Of a stretch of DNA of 64,000 nt, positions 34,020-45,139 are shown one piece after another. The stretch comes from Nageia nagi. Taxonomy: Eukaryota > Pinophyta. The stretch covers positions 2,418,001-2,482,000 of the forward strand of contig JBITNC010000001.1 in the NCBI GenBank assembly GCA_050084985.1. Direction: 5' to 3'. Position 1 is the first letter of the stretch; the number at the start of each line of letters is the position of its first letter. Both the position numbers and the translations under genes were made by a program. The notes beneath the pieces were generated by a model. The model was not told where the DNA came from. It made no database searches and worked only from the letters and a program-made list of their open reading frames with translations.

Positions 34020-34910
34020 GAGACATATTTTGTGTTCCTTTTTCTACAAGCATACAATGTTTAGCAAGTTGGTATATTAAAATCCAAATTATGATATCAA
34101 GCACCTCCTTTCATTCAACAATGATTTGATAGTATGAAAAAGGTAGTTTGAAAGTTTTTGACTATTTTTTTACAACAATCATCAGCTTTTGGGTTTATTT
34201 TGCTACAAGAATATGATTTTTAAAAAGTTGGTATATTAAATTAAACTCTAAATTATGATATCAGGCATAACCTTTACTTCAATGATGGTATGATTATATG
34301 AAAAAGAGAGTGTAATTTTTTGATAGGTTTTTTACAACAATCATTAGCTTTTGGATTCCTTTTTCTACAAGCATATAATTTTTAGAAAATTGGTATATTA
34401 AAATCCAAATTGTGATATCAAGACCCTCCTTTGGTTCAACAATGATCTAATTGTAGGAAAAAAATAATTTGTAACTTTTTGATAGGTTTTTAACAGCAAT
34501 CATCAACTTTTAGGTTCCTTTTTCTACAAATATATGATTTTTAAAATGCTAGTATATTGAACTCCAAATTATGATATCAAGCACCTCCTTTGGTTCAATG
34601 TTGGTATTATTGTATGAAAAAATGTAGTTTGTAACCTTTTGATAGTTTTTTTATAATAATCATTAACTTTTGGATTCTTTTTTCGACAAGCATGTGATTT
34701 TTATAAAGTTGTTATATTAAACTACAAATTTTGATATTGGACACCTACTTTGGTTCAATGGTGGTCTGATTATATGAAAAAGGTAGTTTGTAACTTTTTT
34801 ATAGATTTGATTATAACAATCATCATCTTTTGGGTTCCTTTTTGTATAAGAATATGAGTTTTAGAAAGCTAGCATATTAAACTCCAAATTATGACATCAA
34901 GAATCTCCTT
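34020..34910 (+). repeat. Six-copy tandem array, about 160-bp unit
   Basis: The phrase ttcctttttctacaagcata ends at 34050, 34209, 34371, 34530, 34690 and 34850, spacing 159-162 bp. Each unit also has a TTTTTAGAAAGTTGGTATATTA-like part, ATTATGATATCAAGCACCTCC-like and TTTGGTTCAATGATGG-like parts. Units differ at many positions, so the array is old. The length is in the satellite range. No coding function is seen. Confidence 0.85.
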
Positions 34911-36720
34911 TTGTTTATCTTATTATGCACACACCATAACTATGTTGGTCCAATCTATAATTATCAAATGGATATTATCCCTCATTGTATCTTAGTACAA
35001 TTCAATTTAGCTTATTGTAGAATTATATACTCATTTTGCACAAGAAATAGCAAGAGAAAACACTTTGAAATCTTTTGCTTGCATTTTTATGTTTGTATTA
35101 TTGAGCAAGGTGCAACGACAATGTTGTCATTATTGTCAACACACTCAATGGGACCCAATTGGTGTAGCAATTAGTTATTCAATGCTTGTACAAAGGCATT
35201 CAATAATGTTGAGGATGTGTTTGATGCTTAGTTGAAGTTGTTGCAAGTGATTTGTGCAAATTTATAAAAGTTACAAATGTTATAAAAAATTATCAAAATA
35301 TTGTAAAACTTGCAAAAGCTATTAAAAAGTTGTTTGGAGATTATTTGGAGAAATTTTGTGTGTGTATGGAAATGTTCAATGTTCGAGTGAAGTTGGTACA
35401 TCCCATTCTTGCAAAATTTCAAAAGTTGATGCAAAATTTTCAAAGTTATCAAAATTACAAAAATGATCAAAATAGAGTAAATCTTGTAATTTTTTCTCTC
35501 ATGCACCAATATACTATATTATATGTCTCATAATATCAGTTAGAGGATTTTGTATTTATCAAAAGTGTTTTTACAGTGAGCTGGTAGTGTTGGATGAATA
35601 ATGGTACAAGTTTGGGCCCCTTGGCAATTTTGGTGAAATAAATCAATTTCAATTTAGTGTGTGTTCAGATAGGATGCATAAGTGTGGAATGTGTCAGCAT
35701 GTGTACAAATAAGTAAATACAATGTTGGAGGTTTCAAATCGATGTTTGGACTAATCATTTGCATTGTTGGTATTTGGATGATTTTACACATTTTGGAATA
35801 GTTATAAAATTAACCCCAAAAGCCACTTTGTAGGTAGAATATTAAGAAAATCATGAAGAGTTAGATCAAAAAATTATAACTAAAGGTAGTTGGTACTAAT
35901 ATATGCATACAATTAAAATTTAAATTCAAATGGAAACCCAAGGTAGAAATGGTGTGAGTTGCAAAAAGCCAATTTCTCACCTTTTCCAATTTTGATTGTT
36001 GCAAAATCAGCCTCGAATACCACTTTATAGGTGGAATATTAAACAAATTGTGAGGATTTGGATCTTGAAATTTTTATTGAAGGTATTCAAATATACAAAA
36101 ATCTTAAGTTTTAAATTTTATCTCAAAGGAGTTTGTATGTAAAAATGGTGAGTGTTGCAAAATGGCTCTAAAGAAGTTTTTCAAGTTTTAGACAGTTTCA
36201 TTTTTTGTGATGGTTTTGCTCTCAAATGTTCAAATTCATATTTTTTAGTTATCAAATTATTCATATAGGTGTGTAATTATGAAAATATATCTACTTCAAT
36301 TAATGACATAAGAGAATAATGTTAGATGGCATGTTTGCATCATATGAATATTTGGTAGGTGGAATAAAGGTGTTACAGAATAAAGAGTTATATAATTATT
36401 ATGTGAAAAGTGGCATATGAGAATATTATATCATAAAAGAGTTACAAAATAATGAATTACAAAAGAATGAGTGCTTGGAAAGAGTGTGGTTCACTCATTG
36501 AGTTCATATAGACTATTCTTATCAATATGTAAAAAGTTGAAGAATGTAAGAGAAAAAGAGTATGAGAGTGTTATGGAATGGTGAATGTTCCACGAGAGTG
36601 CATGTGTTGAATAATAATAGTATTTTAATTTTAGAGGTGTTAGTGTTCAAATTTTTAGAGTAGTAATGAAATTCAAGGGTGAGAAAAATGCAAAGATCAA
36701 TGAGCTATAGACTAGTTAGG
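34910..36720 (+). other. Non-coding stretch with one diverged 197-bp repeat pair
   Basis: The segment from about 35814 (CCACTTTGTAGGTAGAATATTAA) recurs from about 36011 (CCACTTTATAGGTGGAATATTAA) with similar following sequence, ending near 36180. Open frames at 34911-35174 and 35252-35533 have no recognisable domain; the second is Lys/Ile-rich, as expected of chance AT-rich frames. Otherwise nothing is recognised. Confidence 0.45.
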
Positions 36721-37153
36721 ATCTTGTAAGAGTGAAGGCATTTTTATGTCAACCTTTTGTTTTTAAAATTGAAGTCCAATTGGTTCTTGGTATTAGGGAT
36801 CGATGCTCCTTTTAGTTGGTGTTGGTAAAGTAGGGATTGGTGCTCCTTCCAATTGGTACTGGTAAAGTAGAGGTTGGTTATCCTTCCAATTGGTGTTGGT
36901 AAATGATTGTAAAGTTGGTGCTTTATAAGGGTTAGATTTAGACCATGATTCAAGCAGTATTATCAACGGATATAGCCATATTGGTGAACCTTATTATATA
37001 TTATGTTGTGTGATGATTACTTGATGTGATTACCTTGCTTTGGTTTGTTTTAGTTTTTATATTTTATGACTTTAGTTTTATAAGTAGAAGATTTATTTTT
37101 TTAAAATATAACACATTGATTCACCCCCTCTCTCAATGTCATTGTGTGATTAA
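36720..37153 (+). repeat. 3' end of an old Copia A-like LTR, plus strand
   Basis: Homologous to the complement of 272-660: about three 37-bp GCTCCTT-AATTGGTGTTGGTAAA units (36804-36915), GTAAAGTTGGTGCTTTA, GGATATAGCCATATTGGTGAACC and the end ATTCACCCCCTCTCTCAATGTCATTGTG. The LTR's last bases (CA after ATTAA) are at 50512-50513, on the other side of Copia D. No internal domain follows, so it is a solo or truncated LTR. Confidence 0.75.
37149..37153 (+). repeat. Target-site duplication of Copia D, left copy (ATTAA)
   Basis: ATTAA equals 50507-50511 and directly borders both Copia D LTRs. Confidence 0.9.
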
Positions 37154-37624
37154 TGTTAGAATTCGTAATGTAATATTGTATAATATTTCTCTTTATTTAA
37201 ATGTAAATTCAATTAATGCCTAAAGTATCTTTAGATACCTTAAAGCATTAAGGGAATAAAAATAGAAAGAAGAATAGATATAGAAATAAGATTAAATATA
37301 GAAGCATCTTTAACCTTACCCTTGGGCTAAAAGGTGGGTTTCTCCTTATAAATAGAGAGGATCATCTCCTCTCATTGTAATGAAAATTATTGTAAAGCTA
37401 GGATTAGGGTTTGGAGAGAGAGAGAGAGAAGATATTCTATAAGAAAGGTCCTTGAGAATAACAAGATCTTAGTTAGTGAATGTACTCCCAAGGAGGGAGG
37501 AACCACTTTATATTTTGTGTTATTTGTGAGATTGTCTTGTGTTATTGAGTTAGTATTGATGTTGTATGAGCCTTCATGAGATCTTGGTAATTTAGAGGTT
37601 ATTCAAAAAGTATTAACTTCATCA
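37154..37624 (+). repeat. 5' LTR of Copia D
   Basis: 471 bp, TGTTAGAATTCG to CTTCATCA. It has a TATA box TATAAATA at 37347-37354 and a GA microsatellite at about 37414-37432 that is shorter in the 3' LTR. Confidence 0.9.
37347..37354 (+). promoter_or_regulatory. TATA box, Copia D 5' LTR
   Basis: TATAAATA after TCTCCT. The same element is at about 50235 in the 3' LTR. It is the likely core promoter of the element. Confidence 0.6.
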
Positions 37625-37626
37625 AG

Positions 37627-37640
37627 TGGTATCAGAGCCA
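37627..37640 (+). promoter_or_regulatory. Copia D primer-binding site
   Basis: TGGTATCAGAGCCA, the complete plant Copia initiator tRNA-Met site, two bases after the LTR end. Confidence 0.9.
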
Positions 37641-38130
37641 TTCTTGAAGGCTCCTCTTCAACATCATCGAAGGTTTTTTCTTCTCTTTTTGCATTTACTT
37701 TATGAGGTAAAGGGGTATAATTTCCCTCTACCTTATTTATTATCAATTTTTGCATGATTATCATCCTTATTAGTTCTTTCAATATAAGTATATGTTGAGC
37801 AAATTTGATGATATTTTGTTATTTTATTTTACTAACATGTTAGTTCAATGTTTATTACTATGCATTTTCTTACTAACAATTTGTTAGTTGCAATTTTTTA
37901 ATTAAAATTACTTAGTGTATAGTAATGATATGCAAATATTTGAGTAAATTTGCTTAATTATAACAATAATAAGTTATTATAACTTAGAATTTCAAGATAA
38001 GAACTATAATACTATTATTGCAATTTTTTTTTCTTGCATGTAAAAATAATTTTACTTGCATGCTTTTCTACAATTCATACATGAATTTTTTTTAAGATTT
38101 ACATGCATACACTTAGATATATGCAATATA

Positions 38131-38166
<36 letters not shown>

Positions 38167-39131
38167 TATTTATTTATTTATTTTAAATAATAAATCTAAA
38201 CTATATTATAAAACCATAATTTTTTCACTAAAAAAAATTAAAAAAAACCCAATATTTTAGGGGGTTGTGCAACCCTTTGGCTAGCACCCCTTATTTCCTC
38301 TTCTATAGGCCAACCAAGGGCCACAACCTTAGCGGCATGTGGCCAACCAGATCCTAACCCCCTTCCTCCTTCATAGCCCATAGCCCTAGTGGGACGTGGC
38401 TAGCCAGACCCTCCCCTTTTATGCACCATCAAACCCCCTTACATCCTAGCACATACCCTCCTCCATGTGGCATGTTCCTTGCAAGACCTTCCTTGTGTAG
38501 TCCAAAGGTGCACCCTCTCTCACATCCCCTCTCGATGCATCTTGTTCTGTGTGTTCGCTCATCTCCTATCCAACAATTTTTTATGTATTTCATATAATGT
38601 TTCACTCCAAAATAAGATGTGGATTTTTTTTCACAAGTTTTTTTTTTTGAAAATTACTATTAAGAGGAGAATGGAATTTTTTTTGGAGATTTTTTAAAAT
38701 TTCTAGTAATTACTAAAATTACTTTTTAAATAATAATCTTGCCCTTTAGACAAAAGGTGAATTATTCATTAATGTTAATGTTAGCATGGATTACTTAATT
38801 GATTAGCATGCATTACTTAATTGTTAACTTGGATTAATTAATTGTTAGTATGCATCTAATTATTAATGTTATCATGAATTAATTTTTGTATTAAAGACTT
38901 ACTATTTTTATTTATGCATGATTATTATGCACACATGTGGTTGGATATTTTTTAATTATTGCTAAGAGGATTAATTTTTTAAACTTCCTTTTTTGTCCTA
39001 AAGCATAATTATAGCACACATATGGATGAATCAAGTTCTCTTCCTTGCATATAATGGCATTTTTTTTTCTTTCTAAGTAACAAGGGGGAGAATTTAATGA
39101 ATTTTTTTTGTATAGAGATCCATTAGGAGCT
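37641..39131 (+). other. Copia D leader with AT repeats and a GC-rich island
   Basis: A TA microsatellite runs at about 38136-38162, followed by TTTA repeats to about 38182. At 38260-38540 the base composition shifts to C-rich, with a twice-used phrase like GGCATGTGGCCAACCAGA / GGACGTGGCTAGCCAGA. No gag frame is seen, so the leader is unusually long or holds foreign sequence. The 76-codon frame at 38467-38697 is Cys/Phe-rich and unrecognised. Confidence 0.5.
39127..39131 (+). repeat. Target-site duplication of Copia C, left copy (GAGCT)
   Basis: GAGCT equals 44283-44287 and borders both LTRs exactly. Confidence 0.93.
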
Positions 39132-39698
39132 TGTTAGAAAATGGAGACTACAACCGGCTAGAAAACAGAGAGCAATTTCTTTCTGGTTTAACACCAAATT
39201 TCAGTTCCCAAGAAGCCATGACACCTGTTTATCAGTTACAGAAGGGTTGGGGGTTACCTAACGACCTTCCAGATCTAACTTGGGTTTAAGTTGGGTTGGT
39301 TTGTACCTATAAATAAGAGGCTTGAGTTGAGGCATGTAATATGTAGTTTTGACAACAATTGTGAAGTAGATTGTGATTGTAGTTTGATGTCTTATGTAGA
39401 TAGTATGTGAGAGAGATTGTAGTGAGGCTTTGTTGTAAATCCAAAGTGAAGGTTGTAGCAAGATTATGCTACTGGTTTGTTGCTTGGAGGACTTGAAGAA
39501 TGATATGCAAAAGGTTTGAAAGCTTCTCTATGGATGTAGCCTACACTAGGTGAACCACGTTATCTCTTGTGTCTCTCTTGTGTGATTGATGTTCATAGTT
39601 GTTTGATTTCAGTAGTATGCTTAAATGTTGTTTCTTTTTGCCAAGGACCAGAAGAATTATGAATTCTCTTGCTTATATAAACTTATTAAATCCTAACA
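39132..39698 (+). repeat. 5' LTR of Copia C
   Basis: 567 bp, TGTTAGAAAATGG to AAATCCTAACA. TATA box at 39308-39315, then the block GGATGTAGCCTACACTAGGTG (39532 on). The primer site follows at about 39700 with one change (TGGTATTAGAGC). Confidence 0.95.
39308..39315 (+). promoter_or_regulatory. TATA box, Copia C 5' LTR
   Basis: TATAAATA in CCTATAAATAAGAGGC, identical in the 3' LTR (about 43892) and in both LTRs of Copia E (51551 and about 56232). This is the best-kept promoter element in the window. Confidence 0.65.
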
Positions 39699-39776
39699 AG
39701 TGGTATTAGAGCTTGTTGTTGTGTTGGGATTTTGTTGGTGAATCTTGTGTGTAGATTGGAAACCAAGAAGAGCACT

Positions 39777-42700
39777 ATGGCAGAAGAAGGGAGGCTGATG
39801 ATGGAAAGATTTAATGGGCAAGGTTTTCAGTTTTGGAAAATGCAAATGGAAGACTACCTCTACCAAAAGGATCTCTATCAACCTCTAGAAGATAAGAGTA
39901 AGAAACCCACTTCTATGAGTGATGAAGAATAGAACTTGTTGGATAGAAAGGCTTTGGGAGCTGTAAGACTTTGTTTAAGTTCTAGTGTAGCTTTCAATAT
40001 TTCCAATGAAACAACCACTAAAGGTGTAATGGATAAACTTGCTAAAATGTATGAAAAACCATCCACCTCAAACAAAGTATACTTAATGAAGAAATTGTTT
40101 AACATGAAGATGAATGAAGGTAGTTCAGTTCAAGACCATGTTAATGAATTTAACACAGTCACAAATCAATTAACTTCAGTAAAAATAGAATTTGAAGATG
40201 AAGTAAGAGCTTTGTTAATTCTATGTTCACTTCCGAATAGTTGGAATAGCTTTGTTATGGCTGTTAGTAATTCTTCTTCTAATGCAAAATTGATCTTTGA
40301 TGAAGTTGTTGGAACAATTCTAAGTGAGGACATGAGGAGAAAGTCCATGGGAGAATGCTCCAATGCTGCTCTCACAGTAGAGGCAAGAGGAAGATCAAAG
40401 GAAAGAAGGAGAAGTAAGTCAAGAAGCAAATCACAAGGAAGGTCAAAATCAAAAGGTAAAACTAAAATGGAATGTTGGCATTGTGGTAAAAAGGGTCACA
40501 TTAAAAGGGATTGTTGGAATAGAAAAGGAAAAGAAAGTGAAAGTAGTAATTATAATAATGAAAGCACAAGTAACCAAGAGGCAAATATTGTTGGTGAATT
40601 AATTCAAGATGCTTTAATCATGTCTAATGAAAAGAATGATGATTATTGGGTTCTTGATTCGGGTGCTTCATATCATGCTACTCCACATAAGAACTATTTT
40701 TCAAATTACACACATGGTGACTTTGGTCAAGTATTATTAGGTAATGAACACCCATGCAAGATTGTTGGTATTGGCAATATAACAATGAAATTACCTAATG
40801 GAACACAATGGACTCTTAATGAAGCTAGACACATTCCAGATCTTAAAAGAAATCTTATATCAACAAGTAAATTGGATAAGGAGGGCTATGTGATGACATT
40901 CGGGGATGGTAGTTGGAAAGTAACTAAAGGTTCAATGGTATTTGCAAAGGGAAATTTGGTGGGGTCTCTTTATTTTCTCACAAATGTCTTTGATTATTCA
41001 TTGAATCTTGTTTCAATAGGCAATGATACATCACTATGGCATAATAGACTTGGACATATGAGTGAGAAAGGTATGAAAATGTTACACTCTAATGGTTCAC
41101 TCCCTAATCTTAAAGAAGTTGATTTAGGATTTTGTGAAGATTGTGTGTATGGAAAACAAAAAAGGGTTAATTTTCTTAAAGTTGGCAAAGAAAAGAAGAG
41201 TCACAAATTAGAGCTTGTTCATACGGATGTGTGGGGTCCTGCATAGGTTTGCTCACTTGGGGGCTCATCTTATTTTGTCACTTTTATTGATGATTATACC
41301 AGGAAGACATGGGTATACTGTATTAAAAAGAAATCTGTTGTATTTGAAACATTTAAGAGGTGGAAGGTATTGGTTGAGAATGAAACTAATTCTAAGTTTA
41401 AATGTCTTAAGTCCGATAATGGTGGGGAATTTTGCAATAATGAGTTTGATTCATTTTGTTCACACAATGGCATTAGAAGGATTAAGGTGGTTCCTATAAC
41501 TCCACAGGAAAATGGGGTTGCAGAAAGAATGAATAGGACTATCTTGGAAAGGGCTAGAAGTATGAGGATACATGTTGGGTTTTCTTTGAATCTTTGGGCT
41601 GATGCTATTGACACTACTATTTATTTGATTAATAGCGGTCCATCTATGGCTTTAGATGGAGGCATTCCAGAGGAGATGTGGACAGGTAAAAAGGTGAATT
41701 ACTCATTCTTGAGAGTCTTTGGTTGTGAGGCTTTTGCACATGTTGATAAAGAGGATAGAAAGAAATTTGATGCAAAATCACAAAAATGCTATTTTGTTGG
41801 ATATGGTGTTAATGATTTGGGATATAGGTTATGTGATGTTGATAACCATAAAATCATTAGAAGTAGAGATGTTGTATTCAATGAGAAAAGCATGTATAAA
41901 GATAGATTACAAAATGTTGAGGAACCCAAGTTTGTATCTCTAGAAGATGTTGATCAATATAAGGGTCCTAATAATAATAATGTTCAAGCACCTCCACCAC
42001 AAACACCTCAAACTTTATCACTTAGAAGGTCCTTAAGGAATAGAAATCCTCCTGAACGATACTCTCTTGCTCTTTATTATATTCTTTATACTGATGGTGG
42101 TGAACCTGAATGTTTTGATGAAGCTATGTAGGGTGATACACAAATTAAGTGGGAGCATGCTATGAAGGAGGAGATGGACTCCTTACTTAAGAATCAAACT
42201 TGGAGTTTGGTTGAGCTTCCAGAGGGTAAGAAGGCACTTACTAACAAATGGGTGTACAGGATAAAGGAAGAGGTAGATGGGCAACAAAGGTACAAGGCAA
42301 GACTTGTGGTAAAAGGTTTTGAACAGAAAAAAGGTATAGATTATGATGAGATCTTTTCTCCAGTTGTTAAAATGACCTCGATTAGAGCAATATTGAGTCT
42401 TGTTGCTACTGAAAACTTGTTTCTTGAACAATTGGATGTAAAGATAGCTTTTCTTCATGGGGATTTAGAGGAGGATATTTATATGCATCAACCCGAAGGT
42501 TTTGAGGTCAAAGGTAAAGAAGGGTATGTATGTAAATTGGAAAAGAGCTTGTACGGTTTGAAGCAAGCACCTAGGCAATGGTATCATAAGTTTGACACTT
42601 TCATGATAATAAATAAATTTGTAAGATGTCAATTTGATCATTGTGTGTATGTAAAGAAGACAACAAATGGCAACTATGTAATCTTACTTTTATATGTGGA

Positions 42701-43655
42701 TGATATGTTGGTAGCAGGATCTAGTATGCAAGATATTGTTGATCTTAAGGAAAAGTTGGCTAATACTTTTGAAATGAAGGATTTGGGTGAAGCTAAACAA
42801 ATACTTGGAATGAAAATAATAAGAGATAAACAAAACTACTTGCTTAGACTAAGTCAAGAAGATTATATTGATAAGGTTCTTAAAAGGTTCAATATGAAAG
42901 ATGCAAAATCTGTAACTACACCATTGGCAAAGCATTTTAAACTCACCAAACATTTATGTCCTAAGAAAGATAAGGAAAAGGAGTACATGACTAAGGTTCC
43001 TTATGCTTCAGCGGTTGGAAGTTTAATGTATGCAATGGTGTGCACTAGACCAGATATAGCACAAGCAGTGGGAGTGGTTAGAAGATTCATGAATAATCCA
43101 GGAAAAGGGCATTGGGAAGCAGTTAAATGGATCCTTAGGTATTTAAAGGGTACTTCTCATTACTCTTTATGTTTTGGTGGATCTAACTCTTGTTTGTAAG
43201 GTTATGTTGACTCTAACATGGCAAGTGATATAGATGGTGGGAGAAGCACTACAAGATATGTGTTTACCATTAGAGGTATAGTGGTTAGTTGGATTTCTAA
43301 GCTCCAACAGGTTGTGTCTCTCTCCACTACTGAGGTAGAGTACGTTGCAATTACAGAAGGTAGAAAAGAATTGATTTGGTTGAAGAGGTTGATGGAGGAA
43401 CTGGGAAAGGTGCAAGAGGATGCGAAGCTATGGAGTGATAGTCAGAGTGCTATCCATCTTGCAAATAACTCAGCCTTCCATTCAAGAACCAAACATATCA
43501 AATTGAGGTACCACTTCATCAGGATAGCATTGGAGGATGGTTTAGTCAGTTTGGGAAAGATTCACACATCTCAAAATCCTACAGACATGTTCACTAAAGT
43601 TGTTACAAAGGAGAAGTTGGGCTCTTGCTCAACTTGGATTGGTCTTAAGGAGTAA
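39777..43655 (+). pseudogene. Copia C gag-pol polyprotein, four in-frame stops
   Basis: 1,292 codons from MAEEGRLMM. Gag (UBN2 type) covers about codons 1-230, with a Ser/Arg/Lys-rich stretch and then a CCHC knuckle CWHCGKKGHIKRDC (40473-40514). Protease is WVLDSGASYHA (about 40650). Pre-integrase is LWHNRLGHMSEKG (about 41035). The integrase catalytic triad is in FIDDYTRK, SDNGGEF and ERMNRTI. RT has NKWVYRIKEE, LDVKIAFLHGD, LYGLKQAPRQWY and YVDDM (about 42692). RNase H ends with SDSQSAIHLANNSAFHSRTKH. Stops: TAG 39930 (Trp in Copia E), TAG 41244 and TAG 42129 (both CAG in Copia E), TAA 43197 (also TAA in Copia E). The start is chosen by match with Copia E. Confidence 0.93.
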
Positions 43656-43702
43656 AGGCCAAGATGAGAAGCTTTTGACCCTTGTTGCAGAGGAAGAAGT
43701 CT

Positions 43703-43715
43703 CCAAGTGGGAGAT
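43703..43715 (+). promoter_or_regulatory. Polypurine tract of Copia C
   Basis: CCAAGTGGGAGAT(T) lies directly before the 3' LTR; the same sequence precedes the Copia E 3' LTR. It is interrupted by a T but is the only purine-rich candidate. Confidence 0.65.
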
Positions 43716-44282
43716 TGTTAGAAAATGGTGACTACAACCGGCTAGAAAATAGAGAGCAGTTTCTTTCTAGTTTAACACCAAATTTCAGTTGCCAAGAAGC
43801 CATGACACCTGTTTATCAGTTACAGAAGGGTTGGGGGTTACCTAATGACCTTCCAAATCTAACTTGGGTTTAAGTTGGGTTGGTTTGTACCTATAAATAA
43901 GAGGCTTGAGTTGAGGCATGTAATATGTAGTTTTGACAACAATTGTGAAGTAGATTGTGATTGTAGTTTGATGTCTTATGTAGATAGTATGTGAGAGAGA
44001 TTGTAGTGAGGCTTTGTTGTAGCTCCAAAGTGAAGGTTGTAGCAAGATTATGCTATTGGTTTGTTGCTTGGAGGACTTGAAGAATGATATGTAAAAGGGT
44101 TGAAAGCTTCTCCGTGGATGTAGCCTACACTGGGTGAACCACGTTATCTCTTGTGTCTCTCTTGTGTGATTGATGTTCATGGTTGTTTGATTTTAGTAGT
44201 ATGCTTAAAAGTTGTTTCTTTTTGCCAAGGACCAGAAGAATTGTGAATTATCTTGCTTATATAAACTTATTAAATCCTAACA
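43716..44282 (+). repeat. 3' LTR of Copia C
   Basis: 567 bp, TGTTAGAAAATGG to AAATCCTAACA, followed by the GAGCT duplication at 44283-44287. Confidence 0.95.
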
Positions 44283-45139
44283 GAGCTTTTAACAATACCC
44301 ATTAGACTCTTAGGGTTTGAATGTTGTTACTTAAATTAATGAGCCTTTATTAAAAGGATCCATTAGGGGTTGTAATAAAAACCATCAAACTCTTTAGCTT
44401 ATACATATAGTAAAAGTGTGGATGAAGTTTATATTTAAAGCATTTTTATTGCTTTTCATTTTATATACATAAAGTATGCAAACATTGAAAAATGTTTTCC
44501 TTAAAATGAACACATCCACATAATTATTCTACAACATGACTTGTTTGGGGAGCCATGAGGTGAGGATAAAGCAAACTAGAGCCTTTTAATATAACAACCC
44601 AAGTGGTGAAAAGTTTGTACTTATCAATTGCCCCTAAGTCCTCTATTAGTTTGGATTTAACTCCATATAGGTGGATAGGAATGTGTGTAGTGATACAATA
44701 TTTTCACTCATCTATTCAGGGATTATCCTGATAACCTAAGAGGAAAATTGAAAATTTAATCAAGATAATTAATTTAGCTGATCCAATATACATCCAACCT
44801 TGAAATATAGCTAATAATTCTTCTTTTAAGAGTATATTGCTATCTAAGGGGAACTGGTTGAGGATTGGTAGGACTTAGGCTCCTTACAAGCATCTAGGTG
44901 AAGGCCTAATTTTTAGATAAGAAAACAAGTATCAACTCTTTTCAATTATTCTTGGTGATGAAGATGTTGGATGTATGTTTATTATTCTTGATTAGTTCAA
45001 AATTTTATTTATTGATTAGTTCATACACATATTTTTATGATGATTTTAAAAAAAATTCAACATATATGCTTACATTATTTATCTCTTTCATATTATTTTG
45101 TAGTGGGAGACTCTTTTGCATCCAAGCATATATTGGATG
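44283..45139 (+). other. Copia D leader, continued
   Basis: After the GAGCT duplication the Copia D sequence resumes. Nothing coding is recognised before the gag remnant near 45140. The 82-codon frame at 44952-45200 runs into gag-like VWHLGTYNE. Confidence 0.55.

Larger units (their letters stand above)
39132..44282 (+). mobile_element. Copia C: nearly intact LTR retrotransposon
   Basis: 5,151 bp, two LTRs of 567 bp each and a perfect GAGCT duplication. One reading frame (39777-43655) covers gag through RNase H with four stop codons and no frameshift. LTRs differ at about 20 of 567 positions by eye. It is inserted in the leader of Copia D. Copia E (51297-56642) is a close relative with a longer LTR. 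Confidence 0.95.

Noticed and set aside
35252-35533. Paired 93-codon open frames on both strands
   Set aside because: AT-rich DNA with few stops on either strand; composition is Lys/Ile/Asn-driven and there is no domain.
37627-37640. tRNA-Met-like sequence near LTRs (also 255, 7559, 15552, 51957)
   Set aside because: Only the primer-binding complement of the tRNA 3' end is present, so these are priming sites and not tRNA genes.
38124-38182. AT-repeat as a replication origin or matrix-attachment site
   Set aside because: A TA/TTTA microsatellite alone does not support such a call.
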